Both the position numbers and the translations under genes were made by a program. From positions 62,001 through 126,000 of the forward strand of contig JAHIQI010000046.1 in NCBI GenBank assembly GCA_018902755.1: a stretch of 64,000 nucleotides of DNA. Reading direction: 5' to 3'. Positions 8,523 to 16,622 of this stretch are shown here, one piece after another; within the stretch, counting starts at the first letter, position 1; every line of letters begins with the position of its first letter. The notes beneath the pieces were generated by a model that saw nothing but the letters and a program-made list of their open reading frames with translations, made no database searches and was not told the DNA's origin. This stretch comes from Pseudomonadota bacterium. GTDB lineage: Bacteria; Desulfobacterota; Desulfarculia; Desulfarculales; Desulfarculaceae.

Positions 8523-9875
8523 ATGAACCCCTCAATTTTCCGCGAATACGACATCCGGGGCGTGGTGGATAAGGACATCAACGACGCCGACGTGGTGACC
8601 CTGGGCAAGGCCATCGGCACCTACATGGCCGGCAAGGGGGTGGAGGCCATCACCCTGGGCCGGGACTGCCGCCTGAGCGCCGACCGCTACCGCGACCTTC
8701 TTTGCCAGGGCCTAATCTCCACCGGACGCAAGATAAAAGACATCGGGGTGGTCACCACTCCCATGCTCTACTTCTCGGTGTTCCACTTCCAGATGGACGG
8801 CGGGGTGATGATCACCGCCAGCCACAACCCCGGCGACTACAACGGCTTCAAGGTGATGATCGGCAAGAGCACCATCTACGGGGCCGAAATCCAGAAGCTC
8901 TACCAGATCGCCGAGGCGGGTGAGTTCATCCAGGGCCAGGGCTCCAAGGAGGAGGTGGACATCGTCACCCCCTACTCCGACTACCTGGTGGAGCACGTCG
9001 AGATTCCCAAGAAGCTCAAAATCGCGGTGGACTCGGGCAACGGTACCGCCGGGCCGGTGGTGCTGCCCATCATGGAGCGCCTGGGCATCGAAGTGACCCC
9101 CCTGTATTGCGAGATGGACGGCACCTTCCCCAACCACGAGCCCGACCCCACCGTGCCGGCCAACCTGGCCGACCTCATCGCCACGGTCAAGGAAAAGGGC
9201 CTCATGGCCGGGGTGGCCTTTGACGGCGACTGCGACCGGGTGGGCGTGGTGGACGAGAAAGGCCAGATCATCTTCGGCGACATGCTCCTGGCCATTTTCG
9301 CCCGCAGCATCGTAAAGGAAAACCCCGGCGCCCTGTTCATCGGCGAGGTCAAGTGCTCCAAGAACCTCTACGACGACATCATTAAGCACGGGGGCAAGGC
9401 CCTGATGTGGCGCACCGGCCACAGCTTGATAAAGCAAAAGATGGCCGAAACCGGGGCCTTATTGGCCGGCGAGATGAGCGGGCACATGTTCTTCAAGCAC
9501 CGCTGGTTCGGCTTTGACGACGGCATCTACGCCGCCCTGCGCTTCTGCGAGCTGCTGGCCGCCAGCGATGCGCCCCTGTCCACCTGGCTGGCCGACATGC
9601 CTCCGGTGGTCTCCACCCCTGAGATCCGGGTGGAGTGCGCCGACGACATCAAGTTCCAGGTGGTGGACGAGGTGAAAAAGGCCATGTCCGGCGACTACGA
9701 GGTCATCGACGTGGACGGGGTCCGGGTGAACTTCCCGGACGGGTGGGGCCTGGTGCGCGCCAGCAACACCCAGCCCGCCCTGGTGCTTCGCTTCGAGGCC
9801 CAGAGCGAGGCCCGCCTGGAGGAAATCCGCGCCCTGGTGGAGGGCGAGGTCAAAAAGGCCCGCGCCAGCCTCTAG
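8523..9875 (+). CDS. manB: Phosphomannomutase/phosphoglucomutase
   Basis: This alpha-D-phosphohexomutase converts mannose-6-P to mannose-1-P (and often glucose-6-P to glucose-1-P). The phosphoserine loop TASHNPGDYNGFK (about residues 98-110), the Mg-binding DGDCDR (about 237-242) and the C-terminal phosphate-binding RASNTQPALVLRFE are all intact. The length of 450 residues matches AlgC-type enzymes. It is the last gene of the GDP-mannose operon; a strong terminator follows 14 bases after the stop. A GGAG ribosome site precedes the ATG. Confidence 0.95.
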   Translation: MNPSIFREYDIRGVVDKDINDADVVTLGKAIGTYMAGKGVEAITLGRDCRLSADRYRDLLCQGLISTGRKIKDIGVVTTPMLYFSVFHFQMDGGVMITASHNPGDYNGFKVMIGKSTIYGAEIQKLYQIAEAGEFIQGQGSKEEVDIVTPYSDYLVEHVEIPKKLKIAVDSGNGTAGPVVLPIMERLGIEVTPLYCEMDGTFPNHEPDPTVPANLADLIATVKEKGLMAGVAFDGDCDRVGVVDEKGQIIFGDMLLAIFARSIVKENPGALFIGEVKCSKNLYDDIIKHGGKALMWRTGHSLIKQKMAETGALLAGEMSGHMFFKHRWFGFDDGIYAALRFCELLAASDAPLSTWLADMPPVVSTPEIRVECADDIKFQVVDEVKKAMSGDYEVIDVDGVRVNFPDGWGLVRASNTQPALVLRFEAQSEARLEEIRALVEGEVKKARASL

Positions 9876-9889
9876 GCCGAGACAGACAA

Positions 9890-9927
9890 AACCAAAAGCC
9901 CTCCCGCCGGGAGGGCTTTTGGTTTTT
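9890..9927 (+). terminator. Strong intrinsic terminator after the GDP-mannose operon
   Basis: The arms are perfectly complementary over 16 bases (9890-9905 and 9909-9924) with a 3-base loop and a T5 tract from 9923. It ends the uppP-to-phosphomannomutase transcript. The A-rich left flank may let it work on the minus strand for the PAS gene as well. Confidence 0.9.
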
Positions 9928-10013
9928 AAAAACAGCGTTGATAATTCATATGAACATGAGTTTAATATTGTTTATTAACTGTATTTATTTAGTTTTTACC
10001 ACCGTCCTGCCGT

Positions 10014-10706
10014 TCAACCATCGACCGACTCATCCAGGTCCAGGATCTGGGTGGTGGACGTGTGTTTGTATTCAGTGGTGTGGAAGGAACGCAGGTTTTG
10101 CAGTTTGTTAAGGATTCCCTTGGCGTTCAAGGCCGCTTGCGTCATCGTCTTTAAGTGTTGCTTTATCTGGGGAGGGATTTCCGGCTCCAGGGCGCAAAGC
10201 TCGATGGTGCCGGTGATTATCTGCAGAGGTTGGCTCAATTCGTGGCTGGCCGCTCCAGCGGTCTGTATGGCCGCCCGCATTTTTTCGTTGGCCAAGGCTT
10301 CCCGCTCCAAACTATGCCGCGCACTCAAATCCATCATGATTCCCACAAGTCCCAGGCAGGAGCCATCCTGGTCTTTTACCACTGCCTTGTGAAACTCGAA
10401 AAACCGGCGTTTGCCGTCGGCGCAGAGCACCTCGGACTCGTAAACCTGGACGCCCCCCTGCTTCATCAACTCCAGGTCCTTGGCGTGGTAGATTTCAGCC
10501 AGATCAGCGGGTATCTTGCCGCACAGGTCCGTGACTTTCCGGCCAACAATGGCATCCTTGGGAAGGCCCATAATCATGTCGGCGAGAAGCTGGTTGACGC
10601 ACTGGTAGCGACCTTCCGCATCCTTGAAAAAGATGGGAGAGGGGATGAAATCAAGCAAAGTCCAGAGGGAAAAGTTATCGCTCTCGCATGGGCTTTCCTC
10701 GACCAT
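10014..10706 (-). CDS. PAS protein with a histidine-kinase dimerisation box but no ATPase domain
   Basis: The 230 residues hold a PAS domain (about 15-130; opening PIFFKDAEGRYQCVN) and a HisKA-like helix with the H-box SHELSQPLQ (H155). The frame then ends within about 65 residues, with no N, G1 or G2 box of a HATPase domain. It may be a phospho-accepting partner for another kinase, a decayed kinase, or a sensor that only dimerises. The ATG at 10706 and a GTG at 10712 are both possible starts. It sits between two AT-rich patches that differ from the surrounding DNA, hinting at insertion or transfer. Confidence 0.75.
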   Translation of the reverse strand: MVEESPCESDNFSLWTLLDFIPSPIFFKDAEGRYQCVNQLLADMIMGLPKDAIVGRKVTDLCGKIPADLAEIYHAKDLELMKQGGVQVYESEVLCADGKRRFFEFHKAVVKDQDGSCLGLVGIMMDLSARHSLEREALANEKMRAAIQTAGAASHELSQPLQIITGTIELCALEPEIPPQIKQHLKTMTQAALNAKGILNKLQNLRSFHTTEYKHTSTTQILDLDESVDG

Positions 10707-10767
10707 AGCCACCGCCTATTCGGCAAGCAGACCTGAAAGCAAGCCTTGTTCAATCTTTGTTTTATTT

Positions 10768-10796
10768 ATTATATCAATTTATTATCCTGTAATGAA
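10768..10796 (-). promoter_or_regulatory. Candidate promoter for the PAS gene
   Basis: On the minus strand a perfect TATAAT (10768-10773) is preceded, 17 bases away, by a weak TTCATT (10791-10796). The predicted start is about 55 bases upstream of the PAS gene. The region is strongly AT-rich, so a chance match is possible. Confidence 0.4.
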
Positions 10797-10832
10797 TCGA
10801 TTTTATCGGCTTTTTTGCCGCATAAGCTTGGG

Positions 10833-11174
10833 CTATTCTTCGTATTCCAAACTTACCTGGTCGCCAAAGACCTCGGCCAGCTCGCGCTCCAAATCCACCA
10901 GCTCGGTGGGGCCCTCGCACTCCACCACCAACTCGCGCTCGTCCAGCAGCTTGAGGCGGCCGTGTTTGGCGAATATTTCTATGGCCTTGGTCACGTCCAC
11001 CGTGACCCAGCCCTTCATGCGGGCCAACAGCTCCGCCCCTTTGAGGGGGCGCTCTATCTCCAGGTCCACTTGGCGCTTCTTGGCCTCCCAGCCGATGCGG
11101 CAGGGCTGGGTGAGCACTGGGCTCACCGGGTCCAGCATGGCCGCGCAGGTGAGCCAAACCCTGGCTCTTAGCAT
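10833..11174 (-). CDS. Conserved-looking small protein of unknown function
   Basis: From the ATG at 11174 the protein has 113 residues. A textbook AAGGAGG site (11181-11187) six bases upstream fixes this start and argues that the gene is real. The protein is soluble, charged, and ends in an acidic alpha/beta-looking segment (LVDLERELAEVFGDQVSLEYEE). I recognise no domain. It reads away from the EPS locus and has AT-rich sequence downstream. Confidence 0.6.
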   Translation of the reverse strand: MLRARVWLTCAAMLDPVSPVLTQPCRIGWEAKKRQVDLEIERPLKGAELLARMKGWVTVDVTKAIEIFAKHGRLKLLDERELVVECEGPTELVDLERELAEVFGDQVSLEYEE

Positions 11175-11265
11175 GGGGCGCCTCCTTGTTGCGTATGATG
11201 GTTGCCTATGCACTATACGAGGCCTTCCCCCGGCAGTCAACCAAGAGGCTAACTGCATTTAAATC

Positions 11266-11295
11266 TTGAATTAAACGAACAAAACCGTGTATAAA
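11266..11295 (+). promoter_or_regulatory. Candidate promoter of the exosortase EPS locus
   Basis: TTGAAT (11266-11271) and TATAAA (11290-11295) are separated by 18 bases in an AT-rich stretch about 55 bases before the first EPS gene. The spacing and position suit a main operon promoter. Confidence 0.45.
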
Positions 11296-11351
11296 TTCAA
11301 TGAGGAAAACCCCTAGCCGGGGCCCGTGGGGGCCCTAGGAGACCAGTGGCC

Positions 11352-11978
11352 ATGAGCCGACATTTCTCCCGAAATATCTCCTGGACCGCCGTTCTTTTCC
11401 TGCTGGCGGGTCTTTTTTGCCTCACCGCCGTTGTTTCCCCGGCTCTCGCGGAGCAACCGATGGTTCAGAAAAAGCCCCTGGTCCAGCAGGAGCCCATCTA
11501 CCGCATCGGCCCCAGCGACATATTGGAGATCATCACCTGGCGCGAGGAGCAGCTCACCCGTAAGGACGTTTTGGTGCGTCCCGACGGCCGCATCTCCCTG
11601 CCGCTCACCGACGACATCATGGCCGCGGGCCTCACTCTCATGCAGCTCAAGTACCGCATCACCAAGGCCCTTAGCCATTATCTGGAGGCGCCTCAGGTCT
11701 ACATAATGCTCACCAACCCGCGCCACTGGGAGATCAGCGTTCTGGGCAACGTCAGAAAGGAAGGCAACTTCCAGATGTTGAAGCCCACCGACGTGATGCA
11801 GGCCCTGGCCATGGCCGGCGGTTTCAACGAGTGGGCCGACAAGGACGAGGTGTTCATCCTGCGGGGCATTGGCCCGCGTCAGCAGCGTTTCCTCTTCGAG
11901 TATTCCGAGGTCATAACCGGCGAAAAAAGAGAGCAAAACATCATACTTAAGCCTGGAGACATCATCGTCGTCCCCTAA
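11352..11978 (+). CDS. Polysaccharide export protein (Wza/EpsE-type, SLBB)
   Basis: The protein has 208 residues with a signal peptide ending near residue 34 (VVSPALA). The Poly_export domain follows (YRIGPSDILEIITWRE, VRPDGRISLPLTDDI) and then an SLBB-like strand set (ISVLGNVRKEGNFQML). Family members line the periplasmic and outer-membrane export channel for EPS. No lipobox cysteine is visible, so it is probably not a lipoprotein. The ATG at 11352 lies 10 bases after AGGAG; a GTG six bases earlier is possible. It heads the exosortase-linked locus. Confidence 0.88.
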   Translation: MSRHFSRNISWTAVLFLLAGLFCLTAVVSPALAEQPMVQKKPLVQQEPIYRIGPSDILEIITWREEQLTRKDVLVRPDGRISLPLTDDIMAAGLTLMQLKYRITKALSHYLEAPQVYIMLTNPRHWEISVLGNVRKEGNFQMLKPTDVMQALAMAGGFNEWADKDEVFILRGIGPRQQRFLFEYSEVITGEKREQNIILKPGDIIVVP

Positions 11979-12018
11979 CGTGAGCGCTCTCCCACTCCCC
12001 ACGGCAAGGCCCGGCTAG

Positions 12019-13377
12019 ATGCACAAGAAAACAACGCCAACCCCCAAGCTCCAACCTGGGGTGGTGGTGTTGCTCAAAGGTTCGCTTTGCCTGCTGGCCT
12101 GCCTGTCCCTTTACCTGTGCTTGGCCGCCCAGGCCCGGGCTGCCATCATCACCCCCTACGTGACCCTGACCGGAGGCTGGAGCGACAACGTGCGCCTCAC
12201 CCGGGTGCCCCGCTCGGACTTTTTCATCAAGGCGGGGATCGGGGTGAACGGCGATTGGAAATGGCCGGGGCATTCGCTGCTGGTGCGCGCCGGGGCCCAA
12301 TACGCCCAATACTTCGACCTGAACGACCTGGACGGTTTCGACAGCGCCAACGTTGGGTTCAATTACCAGTACCAGCCCTCGCCCCGCTGGCAGTTCACGG
12401 TGGCCGACACCTACATCTCCACCTTTGACAAACCCGAGCTGTCCGACACCGGAGAACTGATCACGGTGCGCGACACCACCGGGAGGGTGGACCGCAACAC
12501 CTTCACCTTCAAGGTGCTGCACAAGTATTCGGCCTATAACAGCATAGACTTGATGTACACCAACACCTTCACCAGGGGCGAGAACGAAGACCAGGAGGAC
12601 ACCGACTTCAACCAGCTGGCCGCCAACTGGATCCACCGCCTCACCTACCAGTGGGAGTTGGCGGTGGGGGTCAGCGGCACGCGCACCGATTACCAGATAT
12701 CGCCCGACGAGGAGCGGGGCCGGGCCTACACCCGACTCACCCGCCTGGTGGGCCCCAGCATGCGCACCTATGGCCAGCTTTCCTACGCCATCAACCGGGC
12801 CACCAGCAACGACGAGTTGACGGAGGACAGCCGCAACTATGAAACCGTGTCTCTTGAGGTGGGAGTCAGCCAGGACGTGAGCCGAAGGCTCTCCTGGCAG
12901 TTCGGGGCCGGCTGGTCCATGGTCAACGGCAACGACCAGTACAATAACGCGGCGGACAAGGGTTTCCCCCTGCTCAACGCCTCGATAACCTACCGGGGCC
13001 CCAAGTGGACCCTCACCGGCTACGCCACCGCCGACCTGGGGCAGTTCGATTACCTGGGCGACAACTCCGGCCTGACCGTGAGCCACCGCGCCGGACTTTC
13101 CTACACCTACCGCTTCACCAAATTCCAGGACCTCACCCTGAACGCGGCCTACGTTCGCAACGACTACCAAGAAAGCCCCATCACCAATATCAACACCCAA
13201 CAAGGTATAGTGGACTCATACGTTTTCTCCGCCCGTTATACCTGGCAATTGCATAGACATTGGCGTTTATCTCTGGAATATTCATATTTAAACCGTGACG
13301 CTGAAGTGAATGATGACGATAGACAACAAAATCAGGTATTGTTGATTTTGTACACAGATTATCCTTTTAGGTGGTGA
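12019..13377 (+). CDS. Outer-membrane beta-barrel protein of exosortase EPS loci
   Basis: A signal peptide (cleavage after AQARA near residue 41) is followed by about 410 residues of alternating amphipathic strands rich in Tyr, Trp and Thr, ending in an aromatic-Arg-Trp tail. That is the pattern of an outer-membrane barrel. The architecture and position match the PEP-CTERM-associated barrel family (TIGR03016 type) found beside Wzz-like and exosortase genes; it probably forms or supports the EPS exit pore. Base composition becomes clearly more AT-rich over the last 180 bases of the gene. Confidence 0.8.
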   Translation: MHKKTTPTPKLQPGVVVLLKGSLCLLACLSLYLCLAAQARAAIITPYVTLTGGWSDNVRLTRVPRSDFFIKAGIGVNGDWKWPGHSLLVRAGAQYAQYFDLNDLDGFDSANVGFNYQYQPSPRWQFTVADTYISTFDKPELSDTGELITVRDTTGRVDRNTFTFKVLHKYSAYNSIDLMYTNTFTRGENEDQEDTDFNQLAANWIHRLTYQWELAVGVSGTRTDYQISPDEERGRAYTRLTRLVGPSMRTYGQLSYAINRATSNDELTEDSRNYETVSLEVGVSQDVSRRLSWQFGAGWSMVNGNDQYNNAADKGFPLLNASITYRGPKWTLTGYATADLGQFDYLGDNSGLTVSHRAGLSYTYRFTKFQDLTLNAAYVRNDYQESPITNINTQQGIVDSYVFSARYTWQLHRHWRLSLEYSYLNRDAEVNDDDRQQNQVLLILYTDYPFRW

Positions 13378-13381
13378 GTAA

Positions 13382-15040
13382 GTGGAAGGCACCGGCGTAA
13401 ACATAAAAAACTATATCTTCGTGCTTAAACGCAGGTGGATATTGGTGGTGCCCATATTCTTGCTGGTGCTGGCCGGCGGGGTGGCCTATTGCCTGTTTTG
13501 GCCGCCTATTTACGAGGCCTCCTGCCTGGTGGTGGTGCAACCCCAAAAGGTGCCCGGCGACATCATCCGCCCCACGGTTACCAGCAAGATCGAGGAGCGC
13601 CTGCAGATCATCACCCAGCAGGTGCTGAGCCGCACCAGGCTCACCGAAATCATAGAGCGCTTCGATCTTTACCCCGATAAACGCAACAAGGTCACTCCCG
13701 ACGAGTTGGCCGAAATCATGCGCCGGGACATCACCATCAAGATCAGCCGCAAGAACTACTTCACCATCACCTTTCTCTACACCAGCCCCTCAACGGTGGC
13801 CGCGGTGACCAACGCCCTGGCCGCCTTTTATGTGGACAGCAACCTGCGCCTCAGGGAGCAGGACGCCGTGGGCACCGCCCGCTTCCTGGAGCGCGAGCTT
13901 TCGCGCATGCGGGGCCAGCTCTCCGACTGGGAAAAGAGGATCACCCTATACAAGCAGCAACACCTGCAGGAACTTCCCGAATCGCGCCAATTCAACCTGA
14001 AGCTCATGGACCAGATGCGCCAGGACGCCAACATCATGGACGGCAAGGTGCAGCAGCTCAGGGTGCGCATCCATGGCTATGAGAGGGACATCGCGGAGTG
14101 GCAGCGATGGATCGAGGGCCTGGAGCAGCGGCGAGCCGAGGCAAAATCCAGGGGCCTGCAGGGCGGGGGCTCCGGCGGCGGCAGCGGCCAAGCCGAGTCC
14201 AGCCCCGAGGGCATCAAAAAGCGCATCGAGGAACTGAGGGTCTTCTACACCGACGACCATCCCGACATTCAGCGGCTCTTGCGCCACCTCAAGAAGGCCG
14301 AAGCTCTGGAGGCATCCAAGGAGGCCAAGAAGAAAGCCGCGGCGGCGGCCGCGGCGGCGGCAGGTCTCAAGGGGGAGCAGGCCGAGCGCAACGCCATCGA
14401 CGAAGAGATGGCCAAGAGCAAGATGAGCATCCAGAAGCAACTCCAGCGCATCGAGCAGGTCAACGGCGAAATCCGCGAGACCGAGATGCGCAAGAACCAA
14501 TACCTTGAGCAGGCGGAGCTCATCCGCAAGCGGGTGGACAACGCGCCGGCGGTGGCCGAGCAGCTGAGCGATCTAAGCCGGGGCTACGAGGAGCTGAACA
14601 CCGCCTACCAGAAGCTGCACGCCAAATGGCTGGAAGCGCGCATGTCCGCAAACATGGAGCGCACCCAGCGCGGCGAGCAGTTCGAGGTGGTGGACCCGGC
14701 CCAGGTGCCCGACGCCCCCTTCCGCCCCCAGGTGAAGCGGGCCATCCCGGTGACCCTGGGCCTGGCCCTGGCCTTGTCGGTGGGTCTGGCCTTCGGGCTC
14801 AGCTACATCGATGTATCCTTCACCTCCACCTTTCAGTTGGAGCGCCAGTCCGGTTTGCCGGTGCTCATGGTCCTGCCTCCCCTGACCACTCAAGAGGAGC
14901 AGGCGGCGGCGCTACGGCGCAACATTATCTTCGGCGCATTTTTCGGCGTCATTTTTCTGTTCCTGATGGGACTGGTGGGCATTCTGGTCACCGGCAGGGG
15001 GCCGGCCCTAAAACGTTTGTTTACGGGAATGGTATCCTGA
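13382..15040 (+). CDS. Wzz/GumC-like chain-length determinant, exosortase-associated
   Basis: The protein has 552 residues. An N-terminal membrane segment (about 17-38) precedes a Wzz domain with FWPPIYEASCLVVVQP. A long coiled coil follows (about 160-430), containing a Gly-rich linker and an alanine tract, then a proline-containing membrane segment (about 455-475) and a last one near 520-540. It would control EPS chain length and contact the tyrosine-kinase-like partner. The GTG start at 13382 has AGGTGG seven bases upstream. No kinase domain is fused; the partner lies two genes downstream. Confidence 0.88.
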   Translation: MEGTGVNIKNYIFVLKRRWILVVPIFLLVLAGGVAYCLFWPPIYEASCLVVVQPQKVPGDIIRPTVTSKIEERLQIITQQVLSRTRLTEIIERFDLYPDKRNKVTPDELAEIMRRDITIKISRKNYFTITFLYTSPSTVAAVTNALAAFYVDSNLRLREQDAVGTARFLERELSRMRGQLSDWEKRITLYKQQHLQELPESRQFNLKLMDQMRQDANIMDGKVQQLRVRIHGYERDIAEWQRWIEGLEQRRAEAKSRGLQGGGSGGGSGQAESSPEGIKKRIEELRVFYTDDHPDIQRLLRHLKKAEALEASKEAKKKAAAAAAAAAGLKGEQAERNAIDEEMAKSKMSIQKQLQRIEQVNGEIRETEMRKNQYLEQAELIRKRVDNAPAVAEQLSDLSRGYEELNTAYQKLHAKWLEARMSANMERTQRGEQFEVVDPAQVPDAPFRPQVKRAIPVTLGLALALSVGLAFGLSYIDVSFTSTFQLERQSGLPVLMVLPPLTTQEEQAAALRRNIIFGAFFGVIFLFLMGLVGILVTGRGPALKRLFTGMVS

Positions 15041-15044
15041 GGCC

Positions 15045-16622
15045 ATGTACGAAGACTTTTTTCATTTTCGCGAGAAGCCTTTCGCCCTGGAGCCCAGCGC
15101 GCGCTTCATCGTCTTGAGCCGCGATCACCGCGAGGCCCTGGCCACCCTAGTCTACGCCATCGATGAACAGGAAGGCTGGGCCATGCTTTTGGGACAGCCG
15201 GGAGTGGGCAAAACCACCCTGGTCATCGCCCTGCTCAAGGATTTGGGCGAGCGGGTGGTCCCGGCGGTTATTACCAATCCCCGGGTTGAGCCCCTGGACT
15301 TCATGAACATGATGGCCCTGGAGTTGGGCATGCCCGGCCCCTTCCGCAGCAAGGGCCAGTTCCTGGTGGCTTTGAACGACCTGCTCAAACAGTGCCGCCG
15401 TGAAGGCAAGGTCATCCTGGTGGTGGTGGACGAAGCCCACAGCCTGTTGCCGGAAATGGTGGAGGAATTGCGCCTTTTGGGCAACCTGGACGACTCCACG
15501 CCCCGGGTGCTCAACATCTTCCTGGTGGGCCAGCCGGAGTTGCTCAAGCTGATCAAACAGAGCGGCGGCACCTCCCTGCTGCAGCGTTTGCGGCGCTATT
15601 ATCTGCTGCGCCCCATGGGCGAAGACGAAACCACGCGCTACATAGAACATCGCCTCAAGATAGCCGGCGGCAACCCCGACCTTTTCACCGCCCAGGCCAT
15701 GTCGGCCATCCACCGCCTCACCCGGGGTGTGCCCAGGCTCATCAACTCGTTGTGCGACGATGCCCTGCTTTTGGCCTACACCCAGGACATGGCCAAGGTG
15801 GATTTGGCCCAAGTAGTTGCTGCGGCCAAGGAAGACCCCAGCCTGCGCTGGACCTTCGGATCCCTGGATCTTCCCGAGGAGGTCCAGGCCCAGGAGCAGG
15901 CCGCGCCGGAGCCCGGGGCCGCGCCCGGACAATTTGACGCGCCTTGGCAGGATACGCCCATAGTCGCCCCGCCGGAGCCGCAGTCATACCAGGAGGCGCC
16001 GCCCCAGCAGCCCCAGTACCAGGCGCCGCCCCAGCAGCCCCAGGCCTACCAACCACCACCGCAGCCTTATCAGGCCCCGCCCCAAGCGCAGGCCTATCAG
16101 GCCCCGCCCCAAGGGCAGGCCTATCAGGCGCAGCAGCCGCAGGCCTATCAGCCGCCGCCGGGGCCGTCCCCAGTGGACAAGGCCCGCTACCAGGCGGAGA
16201 TGAAGGCTCAGCGCCAGGCCCTGAAAGCCCAGCAGCAGAATCAGCGCGAGGCCCTGAAAGCCGAGAAAAGGGCCCAGGCCGCCGCCATACGCGAGCTGAA
16301 GGGACCCGGCTTTTTTTCGCGCATGATCGGACGCCTGTCCCGCGAGGCTCCGCATAGTTTCTGGATGCGCCTGGCGGTGCTGGGAGGCATCCTCCTTCTG
16401 GTTTTCCTGCTGTACCAAGCTTGGCAACACGGCGGCCGCAGCCTGGCGGTGCGCATGGGGCTTATGTCGCCGGCCATAATGATGCCCGGCGACATAAATT
16501 CACCGCTGCCTAGGAACCCGGTCCGGCCGCGCCAAGAGGGCCCGCCAGACTGGGGCCCCCTGCTGCGCCCCGGTCAATCGGTGGCTCCCCGCACCGGTTC
16601 ACTGGGCGGAGGCGGCGTCTAA
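15045..16622 (+). CDS. ExeA-like AAA ATPase of the exosortase EPS locus
   Basis: The first 270 residues form an ExeA/GspA-type ATPase with Walker A GQPGVGKT (50-57) and Walker B VVVDEAH (126-132). A Pro/Gln/Tyr-rich linker (about 285-385), a basic coiled segment and one membrane span (about 441-458) follow. This matches the TIGR03015-type ATPase next to exosortase genes, thought to power or organise secretion at the envelope. It starts 4 bases after the Wzz-like gene and its stop overlaps the next start. The linker is encoded by tandem DNA repeats. Confidence 0.88.
   Translation: MYEDFFHFREKPFALEPSARFIVLSRDHREALATLVYAIDEQEGWAMLLGQPGVGKTTLVIALLKDLGERVVPAVITNPRVEPLDFMNMMALELGMPGPFRSKGQFLVALNDLLKQCRREGKVILVVVDEAHSLLPEMVEELRLLGNLDDSTPRVLNIFLVGQPELLKLIKQSGGTSLLQRLRRYYLLRPMGEDETTRYIEHRLKIAGGNPDLFTAQAMSAIHRLTRGVPRLINSLCDDALLLAYTQDMAKVDLAQVVAAAKEDPSLRWTFGSLDLPEEVQAQEQAAPEPGAAPGQFDAPWQDTPIVAPPEPQSYQEAPPQQPQYQAPPQQPQAYQPPPQPYQAPPQAQAYQAPPQGQAYQAQQPQAYQPPPGPSPVDKARYQAEMKAQRQALKAQQQNQREALKAEKRAQAAAIRELKGPGFFSRMIGRLSREAPHSFWMRLAVLGGILLLVFLLYQAWQHGGRSLAVRMGLMSPAIMMPGDINSPLPRNPVRPRQEGPPDWGPLLRPGQSVAPRTGSLGGGGV
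16068..16145 (+). repeat. In-frame 27-bp tandem repeat in the ATPase linker
   Basis: Two 27-base units (16068-16094 and 16095-16121) differ at a single base, followed by a shortened 24-base copy (16122-16145) and further decayed versions. Each encodes a Tyr-Gln-Ala/Pro-rich block. Copy number may vary between strains without shifting the frame. Confidence 0.85.

Noticed and set aside
10833..11174. Possible frameshift relation between the small unknown gene and its upstream extension to 11258.
   Set aside because: The perfect ribosome site six bases before the ATG at 11174 shows the upstream 28 codons are not part of the gene.
14335..14365. GCG-rich stretch in the Wzz-like gene as a trinucleotide repeat of interest.
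   Set aside because: It encodes an alanine tract in a coiled coil with mixed GCG/GCC codons; no sign of recent expansion.
16010..16160. Short repeats considered as a possible CRISPR array.
   Set aside because: The units are contiguous, in frame and encode a Gln/Pro/Tyr-rich linker; there are no unique spacers and no cas genes.
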